DNA of 64,000 bases from the NCBI GenBank assembly GCA_017472965.1, contig JAFUNR010000003.1:1-64000 (forward strand), in the 5' to 3' direction. The notes beneath the pieces are model-generated. The model had not been told where the DNA came from. It ran no database searches and saw only the letters and a list, made by a program, of their open reading frames with translations. Shown here piece by piece: positions 33,093 to 41,528 of the stretch (its first letter is position 1; every line of letters starts with the position of its first letter). This DNA comes from Oscillospiraceae bacterium (GTDB lineage Bacteria > Bacillota > Clostridia > Oscillospirales > Ruminococcaceae). The translations under genes were made by a program, and so were the position numbers.

Positions 33093-33605
33093 ATGAGCAT
33101 CGTCAATGAGCCAAAAATCCGCAACCCTCTGATCGTCGCCATCCGTGAGCAGCTGGAGCACCGCGCCCTGTGGATGTACCTGCTGTGCGATGAGGCACGC
33201 AAAAAAGGGCTGGATCCCACCGAATATGCCCCCGCCGCCATCAGGCGCTGCGGCCTGTTTCAGGGTGCCAATCTGCGCGCAAAAGCAGGCGGCGGCGAAT
33301 CGCTGAAGGGCCTGAAAAAGACGCTTTTCACCAAGCCCGCCCAGTGGGTATTTGAAATGGATGTCAAGCGCTGCACCGACGACAATCTGGATATCGATTT
33401 CCACTACTGCCCGCTGGTCAAGGCATGGCAGAAGCAGGGCTGCAGCGATGAGGAGATCCGCCTGCTGTGCGATCACGCCATGTGCGGCGACCGCGGCATC
33501 GCTGAGAGCTTCGGCTGCCATCTGGAACTGCCCGCCACCATTGCCCGTGGGGATGATGTGTGCAAGATCCGCTTTGTCCGCGGCGTGGAGAAGGACGAAG
33601 AATAA
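33093..33605 (+). CDS. L-2-amino-thiazoline-4-carboxylate hydrolase-like protein
   Basis: A 170-residue protein with the signature of the ATC-hydrolase family: DIDFHYCPLVKAW, followed by CDHAMCGDRGIAESFG. The family is named for the step from L-2-amino-thiazoline-4-carboxylate to S- or N-carbamoyl-cysteine, but most gut members are uncharacterised. An ATG at 33078 contains the GGAGG itself, so the ATG at 33093 is the start. It is a single-gene transcript divergent from the MATE exporter. No cysteine-metabolism gene is adjacent. Confidence 0.8.
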   Translation: MSIVNEPKIRNPLIVAIREQLEHRALWMYLLCDEARKKGLDPTEYAPAAIRRCGLFQGANLRAKAGGGESLKGLKKTLFTKPAQWVFEMDVKRCTDDNLDIDFHYCPLVKAWQKQGCSDEEIRLLCDHAMCGDRGIAESFGCHLELPATIARGDDVCKIRFVRGVEKDEE

Positions 33606-33661
33606 ACGCGAAGCCCGCTGCCGAAGCTTTCCCCCTGTCACATCCTCATACATTTAAAAAG

Positions 33662-33697
33662 GAGCTGCTGCGTTTTGCGGCAGCTCACTTTCTTTTT
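33662..33697. terminator. Terminator between convergent genes
   Basis: A 10-bp stem (GAGCTGCTGC with GCGGCAGCTC, one wobble) and a TTTT loop are followed by a T-rich tract on the plus strand; an A-run precedes it for the minus-strand AraC gene. Confidence 0.75.
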
Positions 33698-34536
33698 GTT
33701 CCGGGGTGCGCATTTTTCTGCCGGTATTCTGTCGGCGTAAAACCGGTGTGCTTTTTAAACGCGGTGCAAAACTGTGACCTGTCCGTAAAACCGACCTCGG
33801 CGGCGACCACATCCACCGGAAGCGCCGTCTCCTGCAGCAGCTGTCCCGCAACGTGCATTTTTTCCGCAAGCACCGCCTGATGCAGCGTCATTCCGGTGCT
33901 TTTCTTAAAGACGCGGTTCAGATAGAACGAATGATATCCGAACTCTGCCGAGATCATAGCATTGCTGATCGGTCTGTCGCTGTTTTTTTGAATAAATAAA
34001 AGGATCTGCTGCACGATCGCGGGCGGTCTTTCCTGTTTGTCCGATGCCCTCTGCACAATATAGCACAGGATCTCCTTGATCAGCGCCGAGGTGGCAGCAT
34101 CGGAAAAACGATCGGGACACAGGCGGTGCTGCACACATTCATACAGCTTGCTTTCCATTTCAAACGCCTGCGGTATCACGATCAGATCCTTCAGCTCGTC
34201 GGGAGGATCATTTTCAAGCACGGCTTTCTCATCGAACGAGGCAAGATCCCTTGAGGGCGAGCGCACCTCTTTTTCGTGTGCCTTATTCCGGGTCATATCA
34301 AAATTCAGAACGATGATCTTGACCTTTCCCTCAAAATAATACGGTGTTGCAGGACGAAAGTAGATCAGCATTCCCGGCTCCAGCGCAATGGAACGGTCTT
34401 TCAGAACCAGCGTTGCCTTTCTGTCCAGAATATAAAAAATGCGGAAATCGTATGCACAGCCAAGCGGTGCACTCGATGTGACAAACGGCTGCAATTCCGC
34501 TGCCCGCATAAACGGATTGATGTCACACAGCTCCAC
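33685..34536 (-). CDS. AraC family transcriptional regulator
   Basis: A 283-residue regulator with an N-terminal cupin-like sensor domain (about 1-150) and a C-terminal AraC double helix-turn-helix (about 185-280: ISNAMISAEFGYHSFYLNRV, then VDVVAAEVGFTDRSQFCTAF). The GTG at 34536 has GAGGAGG six bases upstream. It is divergent from an (alpha/alpha)6-barrel gene, and the two promoters lie on one inverted repeat. It is therefore the likely controller of the neighbouring carbohydrate gene and of itself. Confidence 0.92.
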   Translation of the reverse strand: MELCDINPFMRAAELQPFVTSSAPLGCAYDFRIFYILDRKATLVLKDRSIALEPGMLIYFRPATPYYFEGKVKIIVLNFDMTRNKAHEKEVRSPSRDLASFDEKAVLENDPPDELKDLIVIPQAFEMESKLYECVQHRLCPDRFSDAATSALIKEILCYIVQRASDKQERPPAIVQQILLFIQKNSDRPISNAMISAEFGYHSFYLNRVFKKSTGMTLHQAVLAEKMHVAGQLLQETALPVDVVAAEVGFTDRSQFCTAFKKHTGFTPTEYRQKNAHPGTKRK

Positions 34537-34584
34537 AGTAAACCTCCTCAGGTTTGTTTTTCAAAAGTTCCTGTTTGTTTTTCG

Positions 34585-34620
34585 CATTGATTATATCATA
34601 CTCAAAAGCTATAATCAATG
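34585..34620. promoter_or_regulatory. Palindromic, fully overlapping divergent promoters
   Basis: Two 11-bp inverted arms (34585-34595 and 34610-34620) are separated by 14 bp. Each strand reads TTGATT-17-TATAAT. On plus, the -35 is at 34587-34592 and the -10 at 34610-34615. On minus, the -35 is at 34613-34618 and the -10 at 34590-34595. Each -35 shares bases with the opposite -10, so only one polymerase can bind at a time. The genes served are the AraC regulator (minus) and the barrel protein at 34700 (plus). Confidence 0.85.
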
Positions 34621-34699
34621 TAACGCCGGTTTCCTTTCAGTGCAAACGGAAAGCGGCTTTCAATACGCTCAAAATCATTTTTCGACAGGAGATACTGAC

Positions 34700-36679
34700 A
34701 TGATCGAGCTTATCAAAGAGAATGCCGGATACTGCCTTACCGTCGATGGCAAACGCTGCGCCGTGCTTTCCGCTGCGGCGGGTGCAAACGATACCTTTGA
34801 AGAAATCGAGGACGGTGTATGGCTGTGGCGCCGCCATACGGATACCCCCACCGACCATATGCGGATGGAAATGACCCTTCTGGGCACAGCGGATTTCACC
34901 ATGGTGCCTGCCATCAGCTACAACGGCAACGGCTGGGGCGATACGCCGGAATATGTGGGCGACCGCGCCGAGGACGGGACACCGTGGAGCTTTGCTTCGC
35001 ACCGTGCCACCATTCCCGCCTGCACCTACAGTGAAAACGCCGCTGTCAGCATCGCGCTGATGGCACAGGCCAACGACAACACCGCCTGTTCTCTGTACAG
35101 GGTCGAAGAAGGCGAAAAGCATGTGCTCATCTTCCCTGAGGAGGAGCAGCCCAAAACGCTGCACCGGCATTTCTGGGACGGCCCCTTTCAGGGCACCATG
35201 GAGCCCCGGCAGGATTTCGAGGCCATCGTTTTTGCAAAGGCCTCCGACGGCACGCGCCACCGCTACAAAGGTCTGCTTGATTTCGCATGGCGCTATTACG
35301 GCCACGCACTCAAGCCGCAGATGTGTGCAAAAGATATCTACCGTTACTCCCTTGCCTTTGCTCTTTTCCTGCTGCAGAAAGAGCCCAACGGCTTTACCGC
35401 CTTTACCAACGGCGCCCAGTGGCTGCCGTATCTGAACGGCTACCAGAAGCTGCAGCATTGCTATGAGGTGGGCTGGGTCGGCCAGAACGCCTCCTTTGCC
35501 GCCGCATTCCTCTTCGATTATCTGAAAAGCGGGAACAGCCGCAGCCTTGCCACCGGCCTTGCCGCCGACGATTCGTGGCTGACCCATGTGGGCGAAAAGA
35601 AATTCCTGCCCGCCCGTATCTACTACACAAAGACGAATCCCGAGGTGGAGCTTCCTCTGGAAAAGATGCGCCGGGAGGATATCAACCCCTTTGATTTCGG
35701 CGAAGCCGAGCTGGAGGGCGTGCTTGACCGCGTGGGCAAGCCGAAGCTGCCCAGACCCGATGCGGCGCACGATGCCTGCAATCTGGGCACCGGCGCGGAA
35801 GGCTATTTCGAAGCCTACGATCTGCTGAAAAAAGCCGGGATCGACAAGCCCGAATATCTGGCTGCGGCGATGGATACCTGCAATTTCGCACTGGAAAGTC
35901 AGGATGAAAGCGGCGCCTTTGCCAAATCCTGGGATAAGGCGGGCGAGGTCGTCTCCAAAAAAGGAACCATCGGCTGTTTCCTGATCCTGCCGCTTGCCAC
36001 CGCATACAAAAGAACCGGCGATGAGAAATATCTCCGCGCATCTGTCCGCGCTTTTGATTTCTATTACGATGAACTGGAGCGGGAGGGCTTTACCACAGCC
36101 GGTGCTCTGGACACCTACTGCATCGACAAGGAATCCGCATCCCCGCTGCTGCGTGCGGCGCTGCGGCTCTACGACCTCACCGGTGACAGAAGCTATGTGG
36201 AAAAAGCCGAAAAAGTGGCATGGTATCTGAGCACATGGACGATGCACTTCACCGTTAAATATCCGAAGGACTGTGTCATCAATGAGATCGGCTTTGATAC
36301 CTTCGGCTCCACGAGCGTATCGACTGCGCACAATGCATTGGATCACTTTGCCCTGCGGGATATTTCCGCATTCCTGCAGCTGTATGAGCTTACCGGCTTT
36401 GAGCAATGGAAAGAGCGTGCCATCGCTTTCTGGTGCAGCGCCTGTCAGGGCATTTCGGACGGCACACTGGTGGTCAACGGGCGGCTGCGCCCGGCGGGAT
36501 CTTCGGATGAAGCCGTCAGCCACACCCGCTGGCGGCGTAATTCCACCCCGGCTTTTTCTCCCACGCAGTGGCTGTCCGCATGGCCCTGTGCCTGCCGACT
36601 GGAGATCCTGCGCTGGTTTGACGACTGGAGCTTCCTTGATGAAGGTCTTGCCGGTATCGCAGGCAAGATCGGAGAATAA
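34700..36679 (+). CDS. (Alpha/alpha)6-barrel carbohydrate-active protein
   Basis: A 659-residue protein. An N-terminal beta-sandwich-like region (about 1-190) contains GNGWGDTPEYVGDRAEDG. A long helical region with repeated Trp/Tyr-rich helices follows (NGAQWLPYLNGY, CYEVGWVGQNASFAAA, ESQDESGAFAKSWD), typical of (alpha/alpha)6-barrel glycosidases and lyases. I cannot name the family. No signal peptide is present. AGGAGA precedes the ATG at 34700; the frame is open further upstream only through the promoter. Its divergent AraC regulator suggests sugar-induced expression. Confidence 0.7.
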   Translation: MIELIKENAGYCLTVDGKRCAVLSAAAGANDTFEEIEDGVWLWRRHTDTPTDHMRMEMTLLGTADFTMVPAISYNGNGWGDTPEYVGDRAEDGTPWSFASHRATIPACTYSENAAVSIALMAQANDNTACSLYRVEEGEKHVLIFPEEEQPKTLHRHFWDGPFQGTMEPRQDFEAIVFAKASDGTRHRYKGLLDFAWRYYGHALKPQMCAKDIYRYSLAFALFLLQKEPNGFTAFTNGAQWLPYLNGYQKLQHCYEVGWVGQNASFAAAFLFDYLKSGNSRSLATGLAADDSWLTHVGEKKFLPARIYYTKTNPEVELPLEKMRREDINPFDFGEAELEGVLDRVGKPKLPRPDAAHDACNLGTGAEGYFEAYDLLKKAGIDKPEYLAAAMDTCNFALESQDESGAFAKSWDKAGEVVSKKGTIGCFLILPLATAYKRTGDEKYLRASVRAFDFYYDELEREGFTTAGALDTYCIDKESASPLLRAALRLYDLTGDRSYVEKAEKVAWYLSTWTMHFTVKYPKDCVINEIGFDTFGSTSVSTAHNALDHFALRDISAFLQLYELTGFEQWKERAIAFWCSACQGISDGTLVVNGRLRPAGSSDEAVSHTRWRRNSTPAFSPTQWLSAWPCACRLEILRWFDDWSFLDEGLAGIAGKIGE

Positions 36680-36687
36680 TGCATCAC

Positions 36688-36725
36688 AAAAAGGCACTGC
36701 CGCTTTTCCGCGGCAGTGCCTTTTT
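36688..36725. terminator. Strong bidirectional terminator
   Basis: A perfect 16-bp stem (36688-36703 with 36710-36725) has A/T-runs on its arms. It lies between convergent genes ending at 36679 and 36763. Confidence 0.9.
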
Positions 36726-36762
36726 GCACATCCGGCAAGCCCTTTGCCGGTCATTTTTGTTT

Positions 36763-37824
36763 TCAGGTGATCTCCAGGCCGTCGGCATCGGGCAGCGCGG
36801 GGTAATCGCACTCCAGATCATCAGAATACCAGTATGCCACGCTGGAGATATCATCCTGCAGCGGCAGATAGCGGCCCTCGCTGCGCCAGCCCAGCGCCTG
36901 AATGGTGACCTTCAGATCCTCATTGAAATAAACAGGATCGGTGATGTGCCAGCGGTACATATCAAAGGTACGCTGCGAACGGTAAGTGCCGTCGGTCTCG
37001 CACACCTTGTACATACCGGTGTACGGGGTGGAGAACTCGGTATATTTGCCCCTGACATCGAAATTGTATGCACCGCAGAAGTAATCCTCGGTGCCGGTGC
37101 CGCAGACGGTGGGATACTCGCCGTCGCCGTCGATGAAGAACTTGATCTCGCCTTCGCCCCACCAGCCGTTGGCCTTGACGCCCCAGTGCATATAGGTGCC
37201 CACATAGTGGCCCTTGCCCTTGACGCCGTCCAGAATGGTGTACACCTGCTTGTAGGGCAGCGGATTGACACGGCGGAACTGTGCATGGAAATACAGACTG
37301 TCGGGATCGATGGTTTTCTCCTCGCAGTCGATCTGGTAATAGACGGGACAGGGCTGCGTGCCGATGTATTCCAGCTCGATGCGCAGACTCTTGAAATAGG
37401 GCATCTCCCAGTAGCAGTTCATGGCCTTGCCGGGGTTGTAGCACACAGCCAGACTGGAAAGCTGGCGGTACTCGCGGTAATCCGCATTGCAGAAGAAATC
37501 GGAAAGCGGACATTTCACGGCAGGGTTCTTCTGACCGTCAAACCAGATGCGCAGGATCAGCAGCCGGCCGGCGGCGGCGCCGTCAGTGATCCAGATGTGC
37601 TTGACAGCGCCCTGACCGGTGACATCGGCCAGCACGGCGGTGGTGCCAGGCTGCATGATAATGTAGGGGTTCACCTTCCAGCCGGTGCCCAGATCGCGGG
37701 CGGCAGCGGCAGCACTGCCGTTTTCCAGCGTGCACATACCGCCTTTGCCTTTTTCACCGGTGATGTTTTCAGGAGAAAGCGAAAAGGTACGGATATTCTT
37801 TTTTGTGGTCAGATCGCTCAGCAT
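36763..37824 (-). CDS. GH172 (former DUF2961) glycoside hydrolase-like protein
   Basis: A 353-residue DUF2961/GH172 protein. Characterised members act on difructose anhydride and alpha-D-fructo- or arabinofuranosides as trimers of jelly-roll domains. Diagnostic blocks are VKHIWIT, ILRIWFDG, CEEKTIDPDSLYFHAQFRR, the acidic CGTGTEDYFCGAYNF block and the final RWHITDPVYFNED. The ATG at 37824 has AGGAGG upstream; a frame start at 37869 lacks one. It is the last gene of a minus-strand run, 45 bp after a GHL6-like protein. It lacks a signal peptide, unlike several secreted members. Confidence 0.85.
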   Translation of the reverse strand: MLSDLTTKKNIRTFSLSPENITGEKGKGGMCTLENGSAAAAARDLGTGWKVNPYIIMQPGTTAVLADVTGQGAVKHIWITDGAAAGRLLILRIWFDGQKNPAVKCPLSDFFCNADYREYRQLSSLAVCYNPGKAMNCYWEMPYFKSLRIELEYIGTQPCPVYYQIDCEEKTIDPDSLYFHAQFRRVNPLPYKQVYTILDGVKGKGHYVGTYMHWGVKANGWWGEGEIKFFIDGDGEYPTVCGTGTEDYFCGAYNFDVRGKYTEFSTPYTGMYKVCETDGTYRSQRTFDMYRWHITDPVYFNEDLKVTIQALGWRSEGRYLPLQDDISSVAYWYSDDLECDYPALPDADGLEIT

Positions 37825-37869
37825 AACAGTTTCCTCCTTATGTGTAAACGCCGGCGGGCGTTTTTTCAT

Positions 37870-39876
37870 TTACCACTCGATGCGGTACATGTCAAAGATA
37901 TCCAGTGCGCGGCTTTCAAAAACCGTGCAGCCATCCTCATAGCGGAAGGGCAGCTCCTCACCGCCGGGCAGCAGACGCACCGCCCCGGGTGCGGGGGTCT
38001 CCACCCGCACGGTGAAGGACGGCACTGTGCCGCGCTCCTCCCACAGAGACACCGCATTGACAGTGACGGCGTTTTCTTCACGGAAGGCATTCAGCTCCAC
38101 ATCCGCGGGGGCATCGGTTTCCAGAGTGAAGCGCATCGGCGCGGCGTGCTGCACGATCCCCAGCAGGATCGCGCCGTACTCCTCCTGCGGTACAGCCTCC
38201 AGCGGTACGGCGGACCAGATCACCGTGCCCTTGCCATAGCGGTTGACGGTGACGGCGGGGATTTCGGTGGCAATGCCCGGCGGGTCGGAGTGGATGGAGG
38301 CGAACACATCTGCCTGCGGCACGGTATAGGGCAGCGTGACAGTGGCCGCCACCGTGCAGTCTGCCCCGGGAGCCACCACCGGCGCGGCAGAATCAAAGGG
38401 CAGCGGGTATTTGGCGTTGAACCAGCCGAATTCCTCTTCAAATTCCGCAGTCGGGGCAAGATAGATGCGGCTTTCCTGCGTGGTGCGCAGCAGCCTGTGA
38501 CCGGTGAGCGCTTCCACCAGCGCGGCGTTGCCGAAGCCGCTCAAATAAAGTACACCGCCGTTTTCCACATACGCCGTCAGGCGGGCATTGTCCTTTTCCT
38601 CCAGCGCCGAAAGCATGGGAGCCAGCAGCAGCTTATAGCTTTCGATCGCATGGAACGCACCGGTGACACCGAAGGGAATGTGGCGGCGGATCAGTGTGCG
38701 GGACAGGGTTCGGCTGCAGCTGCAGGAATTAAACGCCTGTCCCTCCAGCCGGCTGCGCAGGCCGTAATAAACACCCACATCCTCCACCATTTCGCCCCTG
38801 AAATATTTTTCATAGGGCTGCTGAAAAGCGAAGATCTCGCCCACGCGATCGTAGACACGGGCATCCATGGTACCCACCGGGTCGATGGCATCGATCACAA
38901 AGGAAGCTCCGTGGTGCGCCATGGTGGTGGCCATGGCGGTTTTCAGTGCACGGGGGCTTCGGATGGTGGTGTGAGAGGACAGATCCGGCTTGCAGCGGGA
39001 GAGCATCTGCTCAAAGGGCTGGTTCCGGCTGGCGTTTTTGAAGAACTTACAGGCGAAAGAATGGCTGTAGGGCTCGCCATCCAGATCACCGCCCACAAAA
39101 TCACAGGCATCCAGCACCGGCTCGCCGCAGCCCACATCGGAGCCGAATACCACCGTGGTGGCGATATTGTATTCCACCGGCATATCCGGACGGCGCTTTT
39201 TTACATGGTCGGTGATCATCTGCACAAATTCGCCCATCGTGCGGTATTTGAATTCCACCAGCGCACGGTGTTCCCCGCTGCCGGAGACGGGATCGATGGG
39301 GATCGGTGCGCCGAAGGCCGCACGGCAGTGCTCACAGTGGCAGGTGTTAATCCAGAACGGCATATCGAAGAACAGTGCATCCAGATCAAAATAATCCAGC
39401 ATTTCATCCACCTGCGCCAGCGTGAAGGCGCGGTAATCCGGATTGTTGGGGCAGCAGTTGCCGTAGCGGTAGCCCATGGGCGGGGCGCATTTCATGGTGC
39501 GGTGCTTCAGCTCACCGGAACGGATGGATTCGCCGTCGGCTTTGATCATGCGCCAGTCAGGATGGCGGTCGTGTTCACGGGTGTTGTACATCAGGCTGTA
39601 ATAGCCGCACACGCGGATATTTTCCGCATGACACAGATCGACCGTTCGCTTCATCAGGTCGGGGTGCTTTTGAAAATGCCGGTGCACACAGCCGGTGGCA
39701 CTGGGGTAATAGCACAGCCCCACATGGGACTGCAGATAGATCATGGCATAATTGACCCTTGCCTTTTTCAGGTTTGCCACATAGGTCTCGGGCGAAAATT
39801 CGGAAAGAAATGCCGGATCCCAATCCTCGATGTGCATATCCAGCAGATGCCGCCGGTACAGTTCGGAATACCACAT
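37870..39876 (-). CDS. GHL6-like TIM-barrel glycosidase with GATase-like domain
   Basis: A 668-residue protein. The N-terminal barrel matches hypothetical glycosyl hydrolase 6 (GHL6), with HLLDMHIEDWDPAFL and the block LDALFFDMPFWINTCHCEHC, which includes a probable catalytic Asp and a Cys cluster. A central glutamine-amidotransferase-like domain (YKLLLAPMLSALEE) and a beta-sandwich end resemble GH42 trimerisation domains. No signal peptide is present. AAGGAGAAA precedes the ATG. With GH172 45 bp downstream, it may process one furanoside- or galactoside-type substrate in the cytoplasm; this is inference. Confidence 0.75.
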   Translation of the reverse strand: MWYSELYRRHLLDMHIEDWDPAFLSEFSPETYVANLKKARVNYAMIYLQSHVGLCYYPSATGCVHRHFQKHPDLMKRTVDLCHAENIRVCGYYSLMYNTREHDRHPDWRMIKADGESIRSGELKHRTMKCAPPMGYRYGNCCPNNPDYRAFTLAQVDEMLDYFDLDALFFDMPFWINTCHCEHCRAAFGAPIPIDPVSGSGEHRALVEFKYRTMGEFVQMITDHVKKRRPDMPVEYNIATTVVFGSDVGCGEPVLDACDFVGGDLDGEPYSHSFACKFFKNASRNQPFEQMLSRCKPDLSSHTTIRSPRALKTAMATTMAHHGASFVIDAIDPVGTMDARVYDRVGEIFAFQQPYEKYFRGEMVEDVGVYYGLRSRLEGQAFNSCSCSRTLSRTLIRRHIPFGVTGAFHAIESYKLLLAPMLSALEEKDNARLTAYVENGGVLYLSGFGNAALVEALTGHRLLRTTQESRIYLAPTAEFEEEFGWFNAKYPLPFDSAAPVVAPGADCTVAATVTLPYTVPQADVFASIHSDPPGIATEIPAVTVNRYGKGTVIWSAVPLEAVPQEEYGAILLGIVQHAAPMRFTLETDAPADVELNAFREENAVTVNAVSLWEERGTVPSFTVRVETPAPGAVRLLPGGEELPFRYEDGCTVFESRALDIFDMYRIEW

Positions 39877-39932
39877 AAGCCTTTTTCTCCTTTTTCCTTT
39901 TTAACAAACAGAAATGATTTACAGGGTTATTT

Positions 39933-40373
39933 TCAGTCATCCTCTTCCCCGAATGCAATGTCGGCGATATCCCCGATGGGGATGACGGTGCCATCCTGCA
40001 GCACCAGCGTACCGGCGTGCTCATCCAGCCGGCGCACACGCCCGCCCAGTGTCACATACGCGCCGCCGGCCTTGTGCTCATCCGGCACAAAGCAAAGCAG
40101 CCGCACTGCGGGCCGTTGTGTCAGCTGCCCGCGGAGCATCCGCAGCCGGGCATCCAGCACCGCCTTTTCATCCTCATCCGGCTCGATGCGGCGGTCGGTC
40201 AGACGGGCGGTCTCCGCCACGGCGGCGTCGTAGCCGGTCAGCGCTGCAAAGGGAGAAAACTGCGCCGCACGGTCGATGGCGCTCATCCGGGGATGCCGCA
40301 GCGAGGTGTGGTGCGGCAGACCGATGATATCGTCATAGCGATGGGGATCGTTCGGGTCGGCTGCAAACGACAT
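39933..40373 (-). CDS. YolD-like protein
   Basis: A 146-residue protein with the YolD-like pattern YDDIIGLPHHTSLRHPRMS, DRAAQFSPFAALTGYD and a C-terminal beta domain containing VTLGGRVRRLDEHAG. Members are commonly paired with SOS-associated Y-family polymerases in Bacillota and their mobile elements. Such a polymerase gene lies at 41529-43052, here separated by two unrelated metabolic genes. AAAGGAG lies seven bases before the ATG at 40373. The biochemical role of the family is unproven. Confidence 0.85.
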   Translation of the reverse strand: MSFAADPNDPHRYDDIIGLPHHTSLRHPRMSAIDRAAQFSPFAALTGYDAAVAETARLTDRRIEPDEDEKAVLDARLRMLRGQLTQRPAVRLLCFVPDEHKAGGAYVTLGGRVRRLDEHAGTLVLQDGTVIPIGDIADIAFGEEDD

Positions 40374-40429
40374 ACCGTCACTCCTTTCAGTTTCATCGGA
40401 AGTATATGCCGTATTATCCGGCACGCTTT

Positions 40430-41011
40430 TTAACGGATCAGCAGCGCACGGCAGGGTGCGCCTTCCGCACCGCCCAGATTGACCGGTGCGGCGCACAGCA
40501 TGTATTTACCCTCCTCCACGCCGGTGAGCACCGCGCCCTCCAGCAGCGCCATATCCGCGCCCAGCAGGATCAGATGGACCTCCAGCGGGGCATTCTCCGG
40601 GCCGACCGTCTGGCTTTCGTTGCCGTAAAGCAGCAGCTTTGCCTCGGCGAATACCCGTGCGGCCTGCGCCGTCAGGCAGGCCTTGCCTGCGATGAGGATA
40701 CGCTGTGCCGCGCCCGCAGCGGCCGCTTTTTCCAGAATGGCGGCGGCATCCGCGGCGCTGACATCACCCTCGTGCCGTGCCACCCAGCAATCGCCGGTGA
40801 AAACCTCCGGCGGCAGCTGATCCACCGTGCGGCCATCCGCGATAAAGTGAGCGGGCGCATCCACATGGGTACCGTTGTGGGCACACATGGAAAGCGCCGT
40901 CACATTGCAGACCGCTCCCTGTGCCATGCTGGCCAGCACACGGCGCTCCGGCGCGGGATCACCGGGGAACACCTTGCAGGAAAACAGCTCCTGCGTGATA
41001 TCAATGATCAT
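40430..41011 (-). CDS. Cyclase/kynurenine-formamidase-family hydrolase
   Basis: A 193-residue putative cyclase of the kynurenine formamidase/polyketide cyclase fold. The metal motif CAHNGTHVDAPAHF (HxGTHxDxPxHF) is intact, and ITQELFSCKVFPGDPAPE opens the protein as in the family. It probably hydrolyses an amide or ester. The ATG at 41011 follows GAAGGAGA; the frame extends further but without a ribosome site. It lies 25 bp after a pyridoxamine-oxidase-like gene. Confidence 0.87.
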   Translation of the reverse strand: MIIDITQELFSCKVFPGDPAPERRVLASMAQGAVCNVTALSMCAHNGTHVDAPAHFIADGRTVDQLPPEVFTGDCWVARHEGDVSAADAAAILEKAAAAGAAQRILIAGKACLTAQAARVFAEAKLLLYGNESQTVGPENAPLEVHLILLGADMALLEGAVLTGVEEGKYMLCAAPVNLGGAEGAPCRALLIR

Positions 41012-41036
41012 GACATTTCTCCTTCTTTTACGGCTC

Positions 41037-41513
41037 TCAGGCCTCTTTGACACGCTTACCGCAGATATGTTCCGGCACCAGATGCAGCAGCACGGTGCGA
41101 TGTGCGTGCTGCGCGATCTCGCTGCGGATGTATTCCTCATCCTGTGTGAACTTGCGGCTGAGCTGCGCGGCGATCTCTGCAATAAGCTCCGGCTGCCGCA
41201 CAAGCTCCACGCGGCCGAACACGATCACGCTGCGCACGCTCAGTGCCCAGTCTCCGTCCTCGCTCACGCCCTTTTCATAGCAGCAAAAGGAAACCCTGGG
41301 CTGCTTTTGCAGCGCCTCCAGCCGATGGCCGGTATCGCCGCTGTGAAACCAGAGGCTGCCATCCCTCTCATCGTACCAGTGGTTCATGGGCGTGCCGTAG
41401 GGATATCCCCCGTCCCCGATGACGGACAGCACGCCACGGGTCTCCTTTTGCAGCACCTCGGCGCATTCCTGTGCGCTCAGCTGTTTATTTTTCCGCAGCA
41501 ATTCCCGAAACAT
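41037..41513 (-). CDS. Pyridoxamine 5'-phosphate oxidase-like flavoprotein
   Basis: A 158-residue split-barrel FMN-binding protein of the PNPOx-like class (NimA-type or heme-degrading relatives). Recognisable parts are LSVIGDGGYPYGTPMNHWYD, SLWFHSGDTGHRLEALQKQP and VSFCCYEKG. AAGGAGAAA precedes the ATG at 41513. It starts 15 bp after the Y-family polymerase stop, so it is in the polymerase transcript. The substrate is unknown. Confidence 0.87.
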   Translation of the reverse strand: MFRELLRKNKQLSAQECAEVLQKETRGVLSVIGDGGYPYGTPMNHWYDERDGSLWFHSGDTGHRLEALQKQPRVSFCCYEKGVSEDGDWALSVRSVIVFGRVELVRQPELIAEIAAQLSRKFTQDEEYIRSEIAQHAHRTVLLHLVPEHICGKRVKEA

Positions 41514-41528
41514 TGTTTTCTCCTTTTC

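Noticed and set aside
36679-40233. An 1184-codon open frame on the plus strand
   Set aside because: It is antisense to the GH172, GHL6-like and YolD genes, begins inside the terminator region and shows no family motif.
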